Source: Hyalangium versicolor
GTDB taxonomy: Bacteria; Myxococcota; Myxococcia; Myxococcales; Myxococcaceae
Length of the DNA stretch: 64,000 nucleotides
Direction: 5' to 3'
Assembly: GCF_020103695.1 (NCBI RefSeq)
Contig: NZ_JAHXBF010000022.1
Coordinates: forward strand, 62,001 to 126,000
Below, in pieces: positions 51,789 through 59,692 of this stretch. Positions within the stretch are counted from its first letter, which is position 1, and each line of letters starts with the position of its first letter. The position numbers and the translations under genes were made by a program. Under the pieces are notes generated by a model. That model saw nothing but the letters and a program-made list of their open reading frames with translations. It did no database searches and was not told the origin of the DNA.

Positions 51789-52175
51789 ATGACCTCACCA
51801 ACCCCTCCTGCGAACACCGGACAGCTCGCGACTCTCCTGGACGAACTGCGAAGGTTCGTCGCAGAGCGGGAATGGGCGCAGTTCCACGATCCCAAGAACC
51901 TCTCGATGGCAGTCGCCTCCGAGGCGGGCGAACTCGTGGCCCTCCTCCGCTGGGTTCGGAACGACGACGCCGACGCGTTCGTCCGCCAGCCAGAAAATCA
52001 CGCGCGCCTCAGGGCTGAAGTCGCCGATGTCGCCATCTCTCTGCTGTTGCTGTGCGATAGAGCTGCCATCGACCTTCAAAAGGCGATCCTCGACAAGCTT
52101 GAGGTCAACCGCAGGAACTACCCCGCAGAGAGCACGCGCGGTCGCGCGGAACGCCCCGAACGCCATCGACCCTGA
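51789..52175 (+). CDS. MazG-like nucleotide pyrophosphohydrolase
   Basis: 128 residues with the all-alpha NTP pyrophosphatase motifs: NLSMAVASEAGELVALLRW (first pair of Glu) and LRAEVADVAISLLLLCDRAA (ExxD), then EVNRRNYPAESTRGRAE. The usual EExxE is reduced to SEAGE here. Family members (RS21-C6, dCTPase type) cut dNTPs and may clean the nucleotide pool. It is followed by a truncated gene 120 bp later and probably is on its own. Confidence 0.9.
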   Translation: MTSPTPPANTGQLATLLDELRRFVAEREWAQFHDPKNLSMAVASEAGELVALLRWVRNDDADAFVRQPENHARLRAEVADVAISLLLLCDRAAIDLQKAILDKLEVNRRNYPAESTRGRAERPERHRP

Positions 52176-52295
52176 GCGTGCCAGGGTCCCGTCTTCCGCC
52201 TACCTCCCACATCCTGGTGAAAAAACAGAGCAACCACTCCGCTTCGCGGTGGCCGACCCCATGAGTCGACCGCCTGGCCTCAAAGAGGAGCGGCT

Positions 52296-52691
52296 GTGTC
52301 TCTGTACTTTGTCCCAGCGAATCGCCAGAACCTGGAACTCTCGATCGAGCAAGATGTTCCACCCGAGCGGCTTGCCCCCTTTGTGCCGGATGATGTCATC
52401 CGGGAGCTCCAGGACCGAGCGGGAATGGAGGGCATCCGCTGCTGGGCGATGACTCCCACCAAGCGCTCCATCTTCGACGCCATGCAACCGGGGGACATCG
52501 TCCTCATGTCGGAGAAGGGAACCCGGCGCTTCACGCACTGCGCACAGGTCACCTTCAAGCTCGAAAACAAGGCTCTCGGCGACACCCTGTGGCCCATCCG
52601 GCCGCGCGGCCCCAGCAGATGCAGCCCGCGGGTGTCTGAAAAAGGGCGCGGGCGGTCAAGAGTGCTTCCTAGTGGAGTGTCCGCGAAGTAA
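52296..52691 (+). pseudogene. Truncated hypothetical gene next to the MITE
   Basis: GTG 52296 has AGAGGAG 6 bp upstream, so the start is good. It reads SLYFVPANRQNLELSIEQDV, RAGMEGIRCWAMTPTKRSIF, AMQPGDIVLMSEKGTRRF, ALGDTLWPI. The last ~30 residues (from about 52605) are out of character and run into the MITE at 52669, where the stop lies. The N-terminal part looks like an EVE/PUA-type module as found in restriction-like proteins. The C-terminal part is lost. Confidence 0.5.
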
Positions 52692-52790
52692 TTCGACATA
52701 GGCGCCGAGAGCCGATGCCGAAGCCCTCTCGACGGGACGGCATCGAGCGGCCTACGACTATGTCGAAGGACTTGTAAGACACTCCACTAG
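52669..52790. mobile_element. MITE of 122 bp with IS630-like ends
   Basis: The two ends are inverted copies: ctagtggagtgtc at 52669-52681 against gacactccactag at 52778-52790, and at the same distance ttcgacatag (52692-52701) against its complement (52758-52767). A cgatgccg match follows further in. There is no transposase. The TA inside ctag at both borders fits the TA target duplication of IS630/Tc1 elements. One of its ends occurs once more at 36515-36535. Confidence 0.85.
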
Positions 52791-53065
52791 CGAGCCGGTT
52801 TCCGGGCGGCTCGCGTCACCTGGCGCAGGCCTTTGCCCAGAGGTGGGATCACCACGTGAAGCGCGGCATAGAGGTAGAAGTCGGTCTCGCCCCCCTCGTT
52901 GCTGAAGTACCCAGTGGCGCTGTACGCACCGGAGTGGAAGAGCTGAACGACAGGTTCCTCCGAGGAGGGACTATGGCTGTACATGTGGAAGCAGGGGAAG
53001 CCGAGCACACCGCCCTCCCCCGGTAGAGGAGGTAGGTCAGCGTCACGCGCAGCCCCATCCAGCAA
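52787..53065 (-). pseudogene. Remnant of a hypothetical gene ended by the MITE
   Basis: 92 residues whose middle reads like a real protein (GVLGFPCFHMYSHSPSSEEP, VVQLFHSGAYSATGYFSNEG, DFYLYAALHVVIPPLGKGLR). The stop (TAG) is supplied by the border of the MITE, so the original reading frame went on. The start is also unclear; the first residues are doubtful. Family not recognised. Confidence 0.4.
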
Positions 53066-53083
53066 GTCGCTCCGAACGGGGAC

Positions 53084-54052
53084 TCACATCGTGACGACGA
53101 CCTTTCCCACGGTGCTGTTGCTCAGGAAGTCCCTGACAGCGTCCCCGGCACGGCTCAGCGGGTGCACGCTCTCGATCGTGGCCGTGAGCTCGCCTCTGGC
53201 TGCGGCGTCCGCCAGCTCGGACATCGGCAGATAGTCGACGTTCCAGTCGACGACGTTGACGGCGACGTCGTCGCGTCCCAGTTGCTCGGCGGTGGGCGTC
53301 GGCGGAACTGTCGAGACGATCCGGCCGCCTTCGCGCAGCGTTGCGGCCGCAGCGCTGACCGCGCCCGCGGGCAGCACGCAGTTGACGATGATGTCGACGT
53401 CGCGGGGGTACTCGGACGAGTCGTAGCCTACGGTATCCGTGGCCCCGAGCTCGCGCATGATCGTGACGGCGCGCTCGCCCGCGGCGGTGGCGATGACCCG
53501 TGCCCCGGCGCGGGCGAGGAGCGGGACGACGATGCTTCCCACGCCGCCGGTGGAGCCGATGACCAGCGCCGTCTCACCGGGTTTGATATGAGCGAGCCTC
53601 ATCAGCGAGCAGGCGGCCATGCCGGCGATTCCCAGGGACGCGGCGTGTACGTGGGAAACGGATGCTGGGCGATGTGCCAGCATCGGCGTGTCGGTTTCGA
53701 ACACCGCGTACTCGGCGAGGGCTCCGGTGCTCAGCGAGGGATGGGCCGATGTGAGCAGCGGCCGCAGTTGACGGGGGAGCGCCTGTCCGAACACCTCGTC
53801 ACCCTCCGCGAAGGCGGTCACGCCGTCGCCCACCTGGATGACCGTTCCCGAGAAGTCGTTGCCGAGCACGTAGGGAAACTGCAGGTCGAGCACGCCGCGG
53901 AGCCCGCCGGTGACAGCGCGGATGTCAGTCGCGTTGATCGTCGCCGCCGCGATCCGAACGAGGATCTGACCCCGCTCCGGGCGCGGCCTCGGGAGGTCGA
54001 TGATCTTCAGCTCCTCGGCCGATCCGTAGCTCGTCGCCGCCAATGCCTTCAT
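53084..54052 (-). CDS. NADPH-dependent quinone-oxidoreductase-like enzyme
   Basis: 322 residues, medium-chain dehydrogenase/reductase fold: GroES-like N-terminus (MKALAATSYGSAEELKIIDL, YVLGNDFSGTVIQVGDGVTA), cofactor site ALVIGSTGGVGSIVVPLLAR. It lacks the zinc ligands of alcohol dehydrogenases, so it is a zinc-free quinone or enal reductase. The gene is divergent from a TetR regulator with a palindrome between them, the classic plan for self-contained detoxification. Confidence 0.9.
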   Translation of the reverse strand: MKALAATSYGSAEELKIIDLPRPRPERGQILVRIAAATINATDIRAVTGGLRGVLDLQFPYVLGNDFSGTVIQVGDGVTAFAEGDEVFGQALPRQLRPLLTSAHPSLSTGALAEYAVFETDTPMLAHRPASVSHVHAASLGIAGMAACSLMRLAHIKPGETALVIGSTGGVGSIVVPLLARAGARVIATAAGERAVTIMRELGATDTVGYDSSEYPRDVDIIVNCVLPAGAVSAAAATLREGGRIVSTVPPTPTAEQLGRDDVAVNVVDWNVDYLPMSELADAAARGELTATIESVHPLSRAGDAVRDFLSNSTVGKVVVTM

Positions 54053-54065
54053 GTCGCCCCCATCT

Positions 54066-54087
54066 AAACGGACCCAACGGTCCAGTT
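54066..54087. promoter_or_regulatory. Probable TetR operator
   Basis: aaacggacc (54066-54074) and ggtccagtt (54079-54087) form an inverted repeat with 7 of 9 pairs around a 4-base spacer, in the 110-bp space between the divergent oxidoreductase and TetR genes. It starts 14 bases from the oxidoreductase ATG. A TetR dimer bound here would block it. The binding itself is inferred. Confidence 0.55.
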
Positions 54088-54162
54088 ACGACGATGGTGC
54101 GGTAAGCGGACCGCATGGTCAACTTCTGTCGTCGAGGGCAATCATCTCGCTACACTTCCCGG

Positions 54163-54768
54163 GTGCCTCACCGTTCACGACGCCCCCGTGCCGACGCCTC
54201 CCGCAACCGCGATGCCCTGCTTGCGGCCGCCGACGCCGTCTTCGCCGAGCACGGCTTCGGTGTCTCGTCCACCCTCATCGCCGAGCGGGCCGGGGTGGGA
54301 AAGGGGACGCTGTTCCGGCACTTTCCGAGCAAAGATGCGCTGATCTCGGAGATCGTCGCTCGACGTGTCGCGGAGCTCGTCGAACGAGGTCGCGAGCTGC
54401 TCGGTTCCCAGCCGGCCGACGAGGCTCTCCTCGGTCTGCTCGAGGCGATAGCCGAGCAGCGGCAGGAGCAAGACCTGTCGTTCCTCATCGGAGGGGCCGG
54501 GCCGGACTCGGCCATTGCGCTGCGGCGTCGCGAGCTGCTCGAGGTGATCGACGCCCTCGTGCTTCGCTCTCAGCGCGAGGGGTCCATCCGGGAGGATCTG
54601 ACTGGGGTCGATGTCCTTCTGCTCTCGTGTGCGCCGAATCATGTCGTGGAGTTCCTCGACGAGCCGTCACCGAAGCTCTCCAGGCGCTATCTGCGGCTCA
54701 TCTTCGACGGGATGCGCCGTGAGGGCGCGCGGCCCCTGGGCGTCCCGTCGCCCACCCTGCTGCGCTGA
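54163..54768 (+). CDS. TetR-family repressor
   Basis: 201 residues from GTG 54163 (PHRSRRPRADASRNRDALLA); the longer ATG at 54115 would add 16 residues without a domain. N-terminal helix-turn-helix AAADAVFAEHGFGVSSTLIA, ERAGVGKGTLFRHFPSKDAL. The C-terminal ligand domain (~75-190) is typical in size. It probably represses the divergent oxidoreductase and itself through the palindrome at 54066-54087. The inducer is unknown. Confidence 0.9.
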   Translation: MPHRSRRPRADASRNRDALLAAADAVFAEHGFGVSSTLIAERAGVGKGTLFRHFPSKDALISEIVARRVAELVERGRELLGSQPADEALLGLLEAIAEQRQEQDLSFLIGGAGPDSAIALRRRELLEVIDALVLRSQREGSIREDLTGVDVLLLSCAPNHVVEFLDEPSPKLSRRYLRLIFDGMRREGARPLGVPSPTLLR

Positions 54769-54843
54769 AGCTCCCCTGGCTACGTGCACGACGTCGAAGC
54801 GGACCGCGAGCAGGCTGACGTCGAGCGATTTGCACGGCCTCGC

Positions 54844-55689
54844 TCATTGTGACGCCGGCGCCCCGAGTTCGCGCAGCAGTTCTTCAATTCTGAGTTCGCC
54901 GTCACGAGTTTGGGCGCCGCGAGCGAGTCCGCCTCGAATCAGCCGCTCGACGACCGGAAGCGTGAACAAGTCCGCCCACGCCTTGTTCTCCCGCGCAAGC
55001 CCCTCGGAGAGGTCCGCCGGCGGCACAGCGTGCTTGGCGGCGGCAACTACGCCCGTCGGGAGCGCTGCGACGTTGCGCGCCAGGCGATCGACGAAGGCGT
55101 CGAGCTTGTCGTCGGGCAGCGCGCGGTTGACCCACCCGTAGCGCTCTGCCGTCTCTGCGTCGAAGAGGTCTGCCCCCAGGATCGCTTCGAGCGCACGAGC
55201 CCGCCCAAGCCGGTGAGCGAGAAGCTGAGTGGCTCCTCCGCCAGGGATGATTCCCATGAGCGCCTCGCACTGGGAGAGTCGACCCCGACCGCTCGCGGCG
55301 AAGCTCATATCGGCGGCCGCCACGAATTCAGCACCGCCGCCCCGCGCGATGCCCGCGAGCTTGACAATCGTGAGCTGCGGCTGTCGACGCAATGTCTCCG
55401 CGAAGTCTTGAAAGACATTGAGGCCGACCGGCGCGTCCTTCGCCAGCTCGTCGAAGGCATGCGGGTCGTCGATCAGTGACATGTCGACGTGAGCGATGAA
55501 GAAGTCAGGGTTCGCGCTGTCAAAGACGATGACAGTCACCGATGGAAGGTCGCGGACGGAGGCCAGGAAGCCGCGAATCTCCCTCATGACCACGACGTCG
55601 AGCACGTTGACCGGAGGGTTGTCGATGGTGACGCGGGCGACGCCGGAGCTGATGGAAACATGAATCTTCGAGTAGCGGTTTTCTGTCAT
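54844..55689 (-). CDS. Enoyl-CoA hydratase/isomerase family protein
   Basis: 281 residues from ATG 55689 (MTENRYSKIHVSISSGVARV). Crotonase motifs: VTIDNPPVNVLD, IARGGGAEFVAAADMSFAAS (oxyanion hole), GRLSQCEALMGIIPGGGATQ. The usual catalytic Glu of the hydratase would lie near CEALMGIIPGGG. The N-terminal PPVNVLD is ordinary. Substrate unknown. The divergent HxlR gene lies 94 bp away and is probably its regulator. Confidence 0.9.
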   Translation of the reverse strand: MTENRYSKIHVSISSGVARVTIDNPPVNVLDVVVMREIRGFLASVRDLPSVTVIVFDSANPDFFIAHVDMSLIDDPHAFDELAKDAPVGLNVFQDFAETLRRQPQLTIVKLAGIARGGGAEFVAAADMSFAASGRGRLSQCEALMGIIPGGGATQLLAHRLGRARALEAILGADLFDAETAERYGWVNRALPDDKLDAFVDRLARNVAALPTGVVAAAKHAVPPADLSEGLARENKAWADLFTLPVVERLIRGGLARGAQTRDGELRIEELLRELGAPASQ

Positions 55690-55783
55690 GAGGCCCTCGG
55701 GAGGTTGCGCACGCCAAGGTATGCAATGGATACTTGGTGTCAATTACGCACCTGAAGCATCCCAAGGATGCTCGAGGATACCG

Positions 55784-56164
55784 ATGGCCGATGATGACTC
55801 TGATCCCGTGTACCGTGCCGACTGTCCGAGCCGAGTCATCCTCGACCAGATCGCGGACAAGTGGTCGGTGCTCGCGCTCGCCGTGCTCGTAAAGCCTCGG
55901 CGCTTCAACGCGATCAAGCGGCGCTTGGATGGCATCACTCAACGAGTGCTGACCCAGACCCTGCGCCGGTTGGAGCGCAACGGGATGATCGCGCGCCGCG
56001 TCCTGCCTGGACCTCCGCTCGGAGTGGAGTACTCGCTCACGCCGCTCGGTCACTCGTTGCAGAAACCGTTCAGCGTGCTCTACGAGTGGACCGTCGCGAA
56101 CATGGAGGACATTCAGGTAGCGCAGCGGAGGTACGACGCCGCCTCCGCCCGTTCACGACAATGA
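55784..56164 (+). CDS. HxlR-family transcriptional regulator
   Basis: 126 residues from ATG 55784. Canonical winged helix: CPSRVILDQIADKWSVLALA, VLVKPRRFNAIKRRLDGITQ, RVLTQTLRRLERNGMIARRV, YSLTPLGHSLQKPFSVLYEW. The Cys near the start is often a redox or electrophile sensor in this family. Likely controls the divergent enoyl-CoA hydratase gene; the promoter region 55690-55783 is AT-richer than the rest. Confidence 0.93.
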   Translation: MADDDSDPVYRADCPSRVILDQIADKWSVLALAVLVKPRRFNAIKRRLDGITQRVLTQTLRRLERNGMIARRVLPGPPLGVEYSLTPLGHSLQKPFSVLYEWTVANMEDIQVAQRRYDAASARSRQ

Positions 56165-56240
56165 CTCGGGGAGATTTCTGGGGAACTGGCGGAAGACCGA
56201 CCCGTCCCCCTTCGGGATGTGGACCCGCCGCCTCCGCGGC

Positions 56241-57680
56241 TCAGTAGAAGAGGAGCTCCGGCTGCGGGGTAACGGTCACGCTGAGGTCTCCAACGACGCC
56301 CACCACGGCAGCTCCGCTGGCGGCCGTCGACTTGGTTCCGTCCCCACCGTCTCCGCCCGACCCGCCGCCTCCGCCGCCCATCGCGGCCAGCGTGGTGGCC
56401 GTGCCCGTGACGGCGGCACTCCCCGCCGTGCCGCCGCTGACATTGAGGTTGGCGGGAGTGGGAATGACAGGCTGGTAGGCTGAGAGGATCTGGATGACCC
56501 CTCCGCCGCCGCCTCCTCCCCCGCCGTAGAGCTGACCCGTGGCACCCGCGACAGCGTTGGCCCCGTTTCCTCCCTGGGCCCTGATGGAGCCGTTCGTGCC
56601 CAGGGTGATGGTGCCGCGGGAGACGAGGGTGACGACGCCGCCCCCGCCTCCTCCGCCGCCGGGCAGGGCCGAGCCGGACGGGATGCCCCCGTTGCGGCCA
56701 TTGGCGTCAATGAGGCCATTGAGGTTGATGTTGCCCTTGGCGGCCAGGACGACACGGCCTCCGCCCTCGCTACCGGAGTAGAGGGCGGCGTTGGCGATCT
56801 TGGGGCGGAAGCCAGCGCCCCCCCCGCTCAGGTCGAAGCGGGTGAGCACCGCCGAGCGCCCCAGGTCCAGGCCCCGGCCACCCTGGGAGTCCTCTGGCAT
56901 GGACACGGCGATGCCCCGCGTGGGCCGGTTGACCGTCTGCATCGAGCGCTCCGGGTCGACGACGAGGATGCCCTGAGGGCCGATGGTGATGTCCCCGGTG
57001 GCGCGAATCGTGACCCCGCTGGCAACGAACACGACGGCGTTGATGTACACGTTCTGGAACATCAGGTTGGCGCCATTCGGGAGGGTGCCGTAGCCGTAAA
57101 TGAGGTTGCGGGGCTGCGAGTTCTCGGGGATGTTCAGATTCCCCGCGGAGCCGTCGCCGTAGAGCGCGAGCGCGCCGGGCTCGCCCTGGGGGCCCATGCT
57201 GCCCGCGGGGCCCTGGATGCCCTGGGCGCCGTCCGCGCCATTGCACAGGTACTTCGTGGAGGCCGGGTCCACCTCGCCGGCATCCACCGTCCCGTTGCCG
57301 TTGTGGTCGACCGCGGCCTGGAGCATGACGCCGCCGTGGGGGCAGTTGGAGCCCGCAGGCTCAACCTGGGTGACCATCAGCGCGCTCGGCCCCTGCGGCC
57401 CTTGCTCACCCGCCGGACCCTGGAGGCCCACCTCCCCTTGCGGCCCCTGTGACCCCGTCTCACCCGTGGCCCCCTGTGGCCCTTGCGCCCCTTGGGGCCC
57501 CTGAGCCCCTTGGGCTCCTTGAGGCCCTTGAGTCCCTTGGGTTCCGGGTGCCCCCTCATCACCTGGAGGGCCCTCGGGCCCCACCGTGCCCTTGCAGGCA
57601 GCCAATCCCAGGAGCCCCGCTACGAGCGAGGCCCTCCACACCCGGACTCCGGAGACACTGGACGAAAGATGGATACGCAT
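56241..57680 (-). CDS. Collagen-repeat lipoprotein with Gly-rich domain
   Basis: 479 residues from ATG 57680 (GGGGAGAG ribosome site). Lipobox LLGLAAC, then about 22 Gly-X-Y triplets rich in Gln and Pro (GPQGAQGAQGPQGAQGPQG) as in bacterial collagens. Next a Ca-site-like DHNGNGTVDAGEVD, a short second collagen stretch (GIQGPAGSMGPQGEPG), a beta-helix-like domain (SGVTIRATGDITIGPQGILV) and three Gly-runs (GGGGGGGG). Surface-anchored, probably trimeric. Role in adhesion or matrix is inference. The gene is convergent with the HxlR gene. Confidence 0.88.
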   Translation of the reverse strand: MRIHLSSSVSGVRVWRASLVAGLLGLAACKGTVGPEGPPGDEGAPGTQGTQGPQGAQGAQGPQGAQGPQGATGETGSQGPQGEVGLQGPAGEQGPQGPSALMVTQVEPAGSNCPHGGVMLQAAVDHNGNGTVDAGEVDPASTKYLCNGADGAQGIQGPAGSMGPQGEPGALALYGDGSAGNLNIPENSQPRNLIYGYGTLPNGANLMFQNVYINAVVFVASGVTIRATGDITIGPQGILVVDPERSMQTVNRPTRGIAVSMPEDSQGGRGLDLGRSAVLTRFDLSGGGAGFRPKIANAALYSGSEGGGRVVLAAKGNINLNGLIDANGRNGGIPSGSALPGGGGGGGGVVTLVSRGTITLGTNGSIRAQGGNGANAVAGATGQLYGGGGGGGGGVIQILSAYQPVIPTPANLNVSGGTAGSAAVTGTATTLAAMGGGGGGSGGDGGDGTKSTAASGAAVVGVVGDLSVTVTPQPELLFY

Positions 57681-57976
57681 GACTCTCCCCGAGGAGCAGC
57701 CGGTGAACTCCGGCCCTATTGAGCCCCCCTGCGGAGGTAGACGCACGTGCCGAAGGCTGTGAAATCAGCGCTCAGGCGCGAGGCCGTGCCCGCTCCTCCC
57801 CAGGGAGGTGACGTAGCCAGTGGGGAGGAAAAGAACTACAGGTCTGCTTGTCCACGCGGACCGCCTCCCTCTCGACGCCTCGCGCCCTTGGCTCCGCAGG
57901 CCTCGGGCCCAGAGCCCAGGGCGTACCGTGCTAAAATTCCTGCCCGGCAACGCCTCTTTCCCGCTCGGGATCGCTC
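57681..57976. other. Divergent promoter region
   Basis: No gene-like frame. It lies between the divergent collagen-like lipoprotein gene and the gene at 57977 and must hold both promoters; I cannot name boxes in it. Confidence 0.4.
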
Positions 57977-58867
57977 ATGCCTCTGAACCCGCTGAATACA
58001 AGCTTCGTCAACGATCCGCTCACCTTCATCAGCAACCGGGATCATGCAGTCGGCGGGCATGATGACCTGCTACAGGCGATGGCCGGCACGCGGGCACCCA
58101 CGCTCGCGATGGGCACCCCCCTGTGGATGCAATGCCGACGGTACCTCGAGGCCGTCGATGCCATGGGGCAGATCAGCTTCGATCTCAAGACCTACCAGAA
58201 GGACGGCCACCGGATGGTCGTCCTCCAGACGATCCCCGAGGGCTCGCGGAGCAGCGGATGGGCCGCGCTGCCCGCCCCGTCCACCAATCCGGTGCGTGGC
58301 TACTGGTTCCCCTACAAGACGCTCAGCACGCCGCAGATGGAGCAGCTCAAGGGCGGAGGCGGCCCCGCTGGAGGCATGGGCTATATCGACTTTCCCATGC
58401 AGAACCCGGCGCACCCCTTCGTCTTCACGGGCTCGATGCAGGGGTGCCACCTCGTCGTGACGCTGAGCCCCCAGCATCCCACCACGCACTTCCGCGCCTA
58501 CCACTACCCCAACGCGGGCAGCTACGTGCACTCCAAGAACGCGGACATGACGTTCCACCACTGGCCGTCCCAGACGGGGGGCCGGGTCTGCGCCTGGCTG
58601 GATGACACACAATACGCGGCGGATCCGCCCGAGGCCGTCGACGCGTTCAACTTCCTCTATTACGAGAACAACACCTGGCGCATCTACACGCAGATGCAAC
58701 AGCGCCACACGCTCCGGCGGGTGGAGGACGTCACCGATCGCGGAGTGACTGTCTTCGAGATGCTCGGGAGCCGCGTATCGGATCCGATCCCCACCGAGCC
58801 ATTGACGCCGTATCAGCTCTTGCGGCGCAGCAACCAATGGCGGCAAGCGGTCGCCGCGAGAGCCTGA
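57977..58867 (+). CDS. Hypothetical protein with a Cys-His motif recalling CNF1-type deamidases
   Basis: 296 residues, no signal peptide. Opening NPLNTSFVNDPLTFISNRDH, middle PFVFTGSMQGCHLVVTLSPQ followed by FRAYHYPNAGS, then FNFLYYENNTWRIYTQMQQR. The spacing of Cys after a GSxxGC turn, followed ~18 residues later by a strand ending in His, is like the CNF1 family of Rho-activating deamidases (GC...H). The resemblance is limited to that segment, so function is open. No partner gene. Confidence 0.6.
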   Translation: MPLNPLNTSFVNDPLTFISNRDHAVGGHDDLLQAMAGTRAPTLAMGTPLWMQCRRYLEAVDAMGQISFDLKTYQKDGHRMVVLQTIPEGSRSSGWAALPAPSTNPVRGYWFPYKTLSTPQMEQLKGGGGPAGGMGYIDFPMQNPAHPFVFTGSMQGCHLVVTLSPQHPTTHFRAYHYPNAGSYVHSKNADMTFHHWPSQTGGRVCAWLDDTQYAADPPEAVDAFNFLYYENNTWRIYTQMQQRHTLRRVEDVTDRGVTVFEMLGSRVSDPIPTEPLTPYQLLRRSNQWRQAVAARA

Positions 58868-58966
58868 GTGGCACTTCTTCGCCGACGTCGTGTCTCAACA
58901 TCTGCTCGGAGTACTCTCACAGAGCGCAGAGACGACGCTGTATTACGCGGATGGCGAGAAGCCGCC

Positions 58967-59542
58967 TTATCCAGTCTTGCGAGACAGGAAGTAGGTGTTC
59001 TCGCCAGGGTCCGTGTGCGTCGCTTCCAGCGTGAGCCCGTGCGCGCGCAGCAGGTCGCGATACCCGTCGACGCTGTACGAGTGATAGCGGAACGGCACGC
59101 CATTCATCGGCTCGCCGTCGATGGAGCCGTGGGCGTCGCCTGAGGTGAAGAGGAACGCGGCGCCAGGTTTCAATGCCCTCGCGACCTGGGCGATCGCCTG
59201 TTCCTGTTCTTCGTGGCGCAGGTGGAACAGGACCCCCCACGCGATCGCGGCATCGAACGTCCGCGCCTGAAGCTCACACGACTGGATGGGCGCACAGATC
59301 ACCGGCACGTGGGGGAAGTTTGCTTGAAATCGCGCCAGCAACTCGCGAGAGCTATCCACGCCCACCACATGGCAGCCGTGCTCCAGCAGCACCCGCGTCA
59401 GCGGCAGTCCCGTGCCGCAGCCGACATCCAGCACCGAAGCGCCGGCCGGAAGTGAGGCAGCGAGTGCGGTCACTTCCGGGACGCCCATGGGGCCTGTGCG
59501 TTGGGATGCATACCAGTCCGCGATCAAATCGTATTCGTGCAT
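58967..59542 (-). CDS. SAM-dependent methyltransferase
   Basis: 191 residues: motif I ASVLDVGCGTGLPLTRVLLE, acidic end of strand 2 CHVVGVDSSRELLARFQANF, motif post I FDAAIAWGVLFHLRHEEQEQ, and ALKPGAAFLFTSGDAHG. Class I methyltransferase, type 11/25. Substrate unknown. The gene is convergent with the gene at 57977. Confidence 0.9.
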   Translation of the reverse strand: MHEYDLIADWYASQRTGPMGVPEVTALAASLPAGASVLDVGCGTGLPLTRVLLEHGCHVVGVDSSRELLARFQANFPHVPVICAPIQSCELQARTFDAAIAWGVLFHLRHEEQEQAIAQVARALKPGAAFLFTSGDAHGSIDGEPMNGVPFRYHSYSVDGYRDLLRAHGLTLEATHTDPGENTYFLSRKTG

Positions 59543-59692
59543 GCGTCAGCCAGGAGTGACACCGGTCTCATTGAGCCCTGAGCATACCAACTCATGGCCA
59601 CTTCCCACGGGCCTGGGAAACTTGAGCGCACGGAAGACCTGCTCCAACCTGGGGGGAACTGACGAAGCCTTCAATCCCAGAAAGGGACAGTG

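Noticed and set aside
31372..53000. Integrative element bounded by tRNA-Asn direct repeats
   Set aside because: I found no second copy of the tRNA 3' end and no intact integrase, so I do not define an element with ends.
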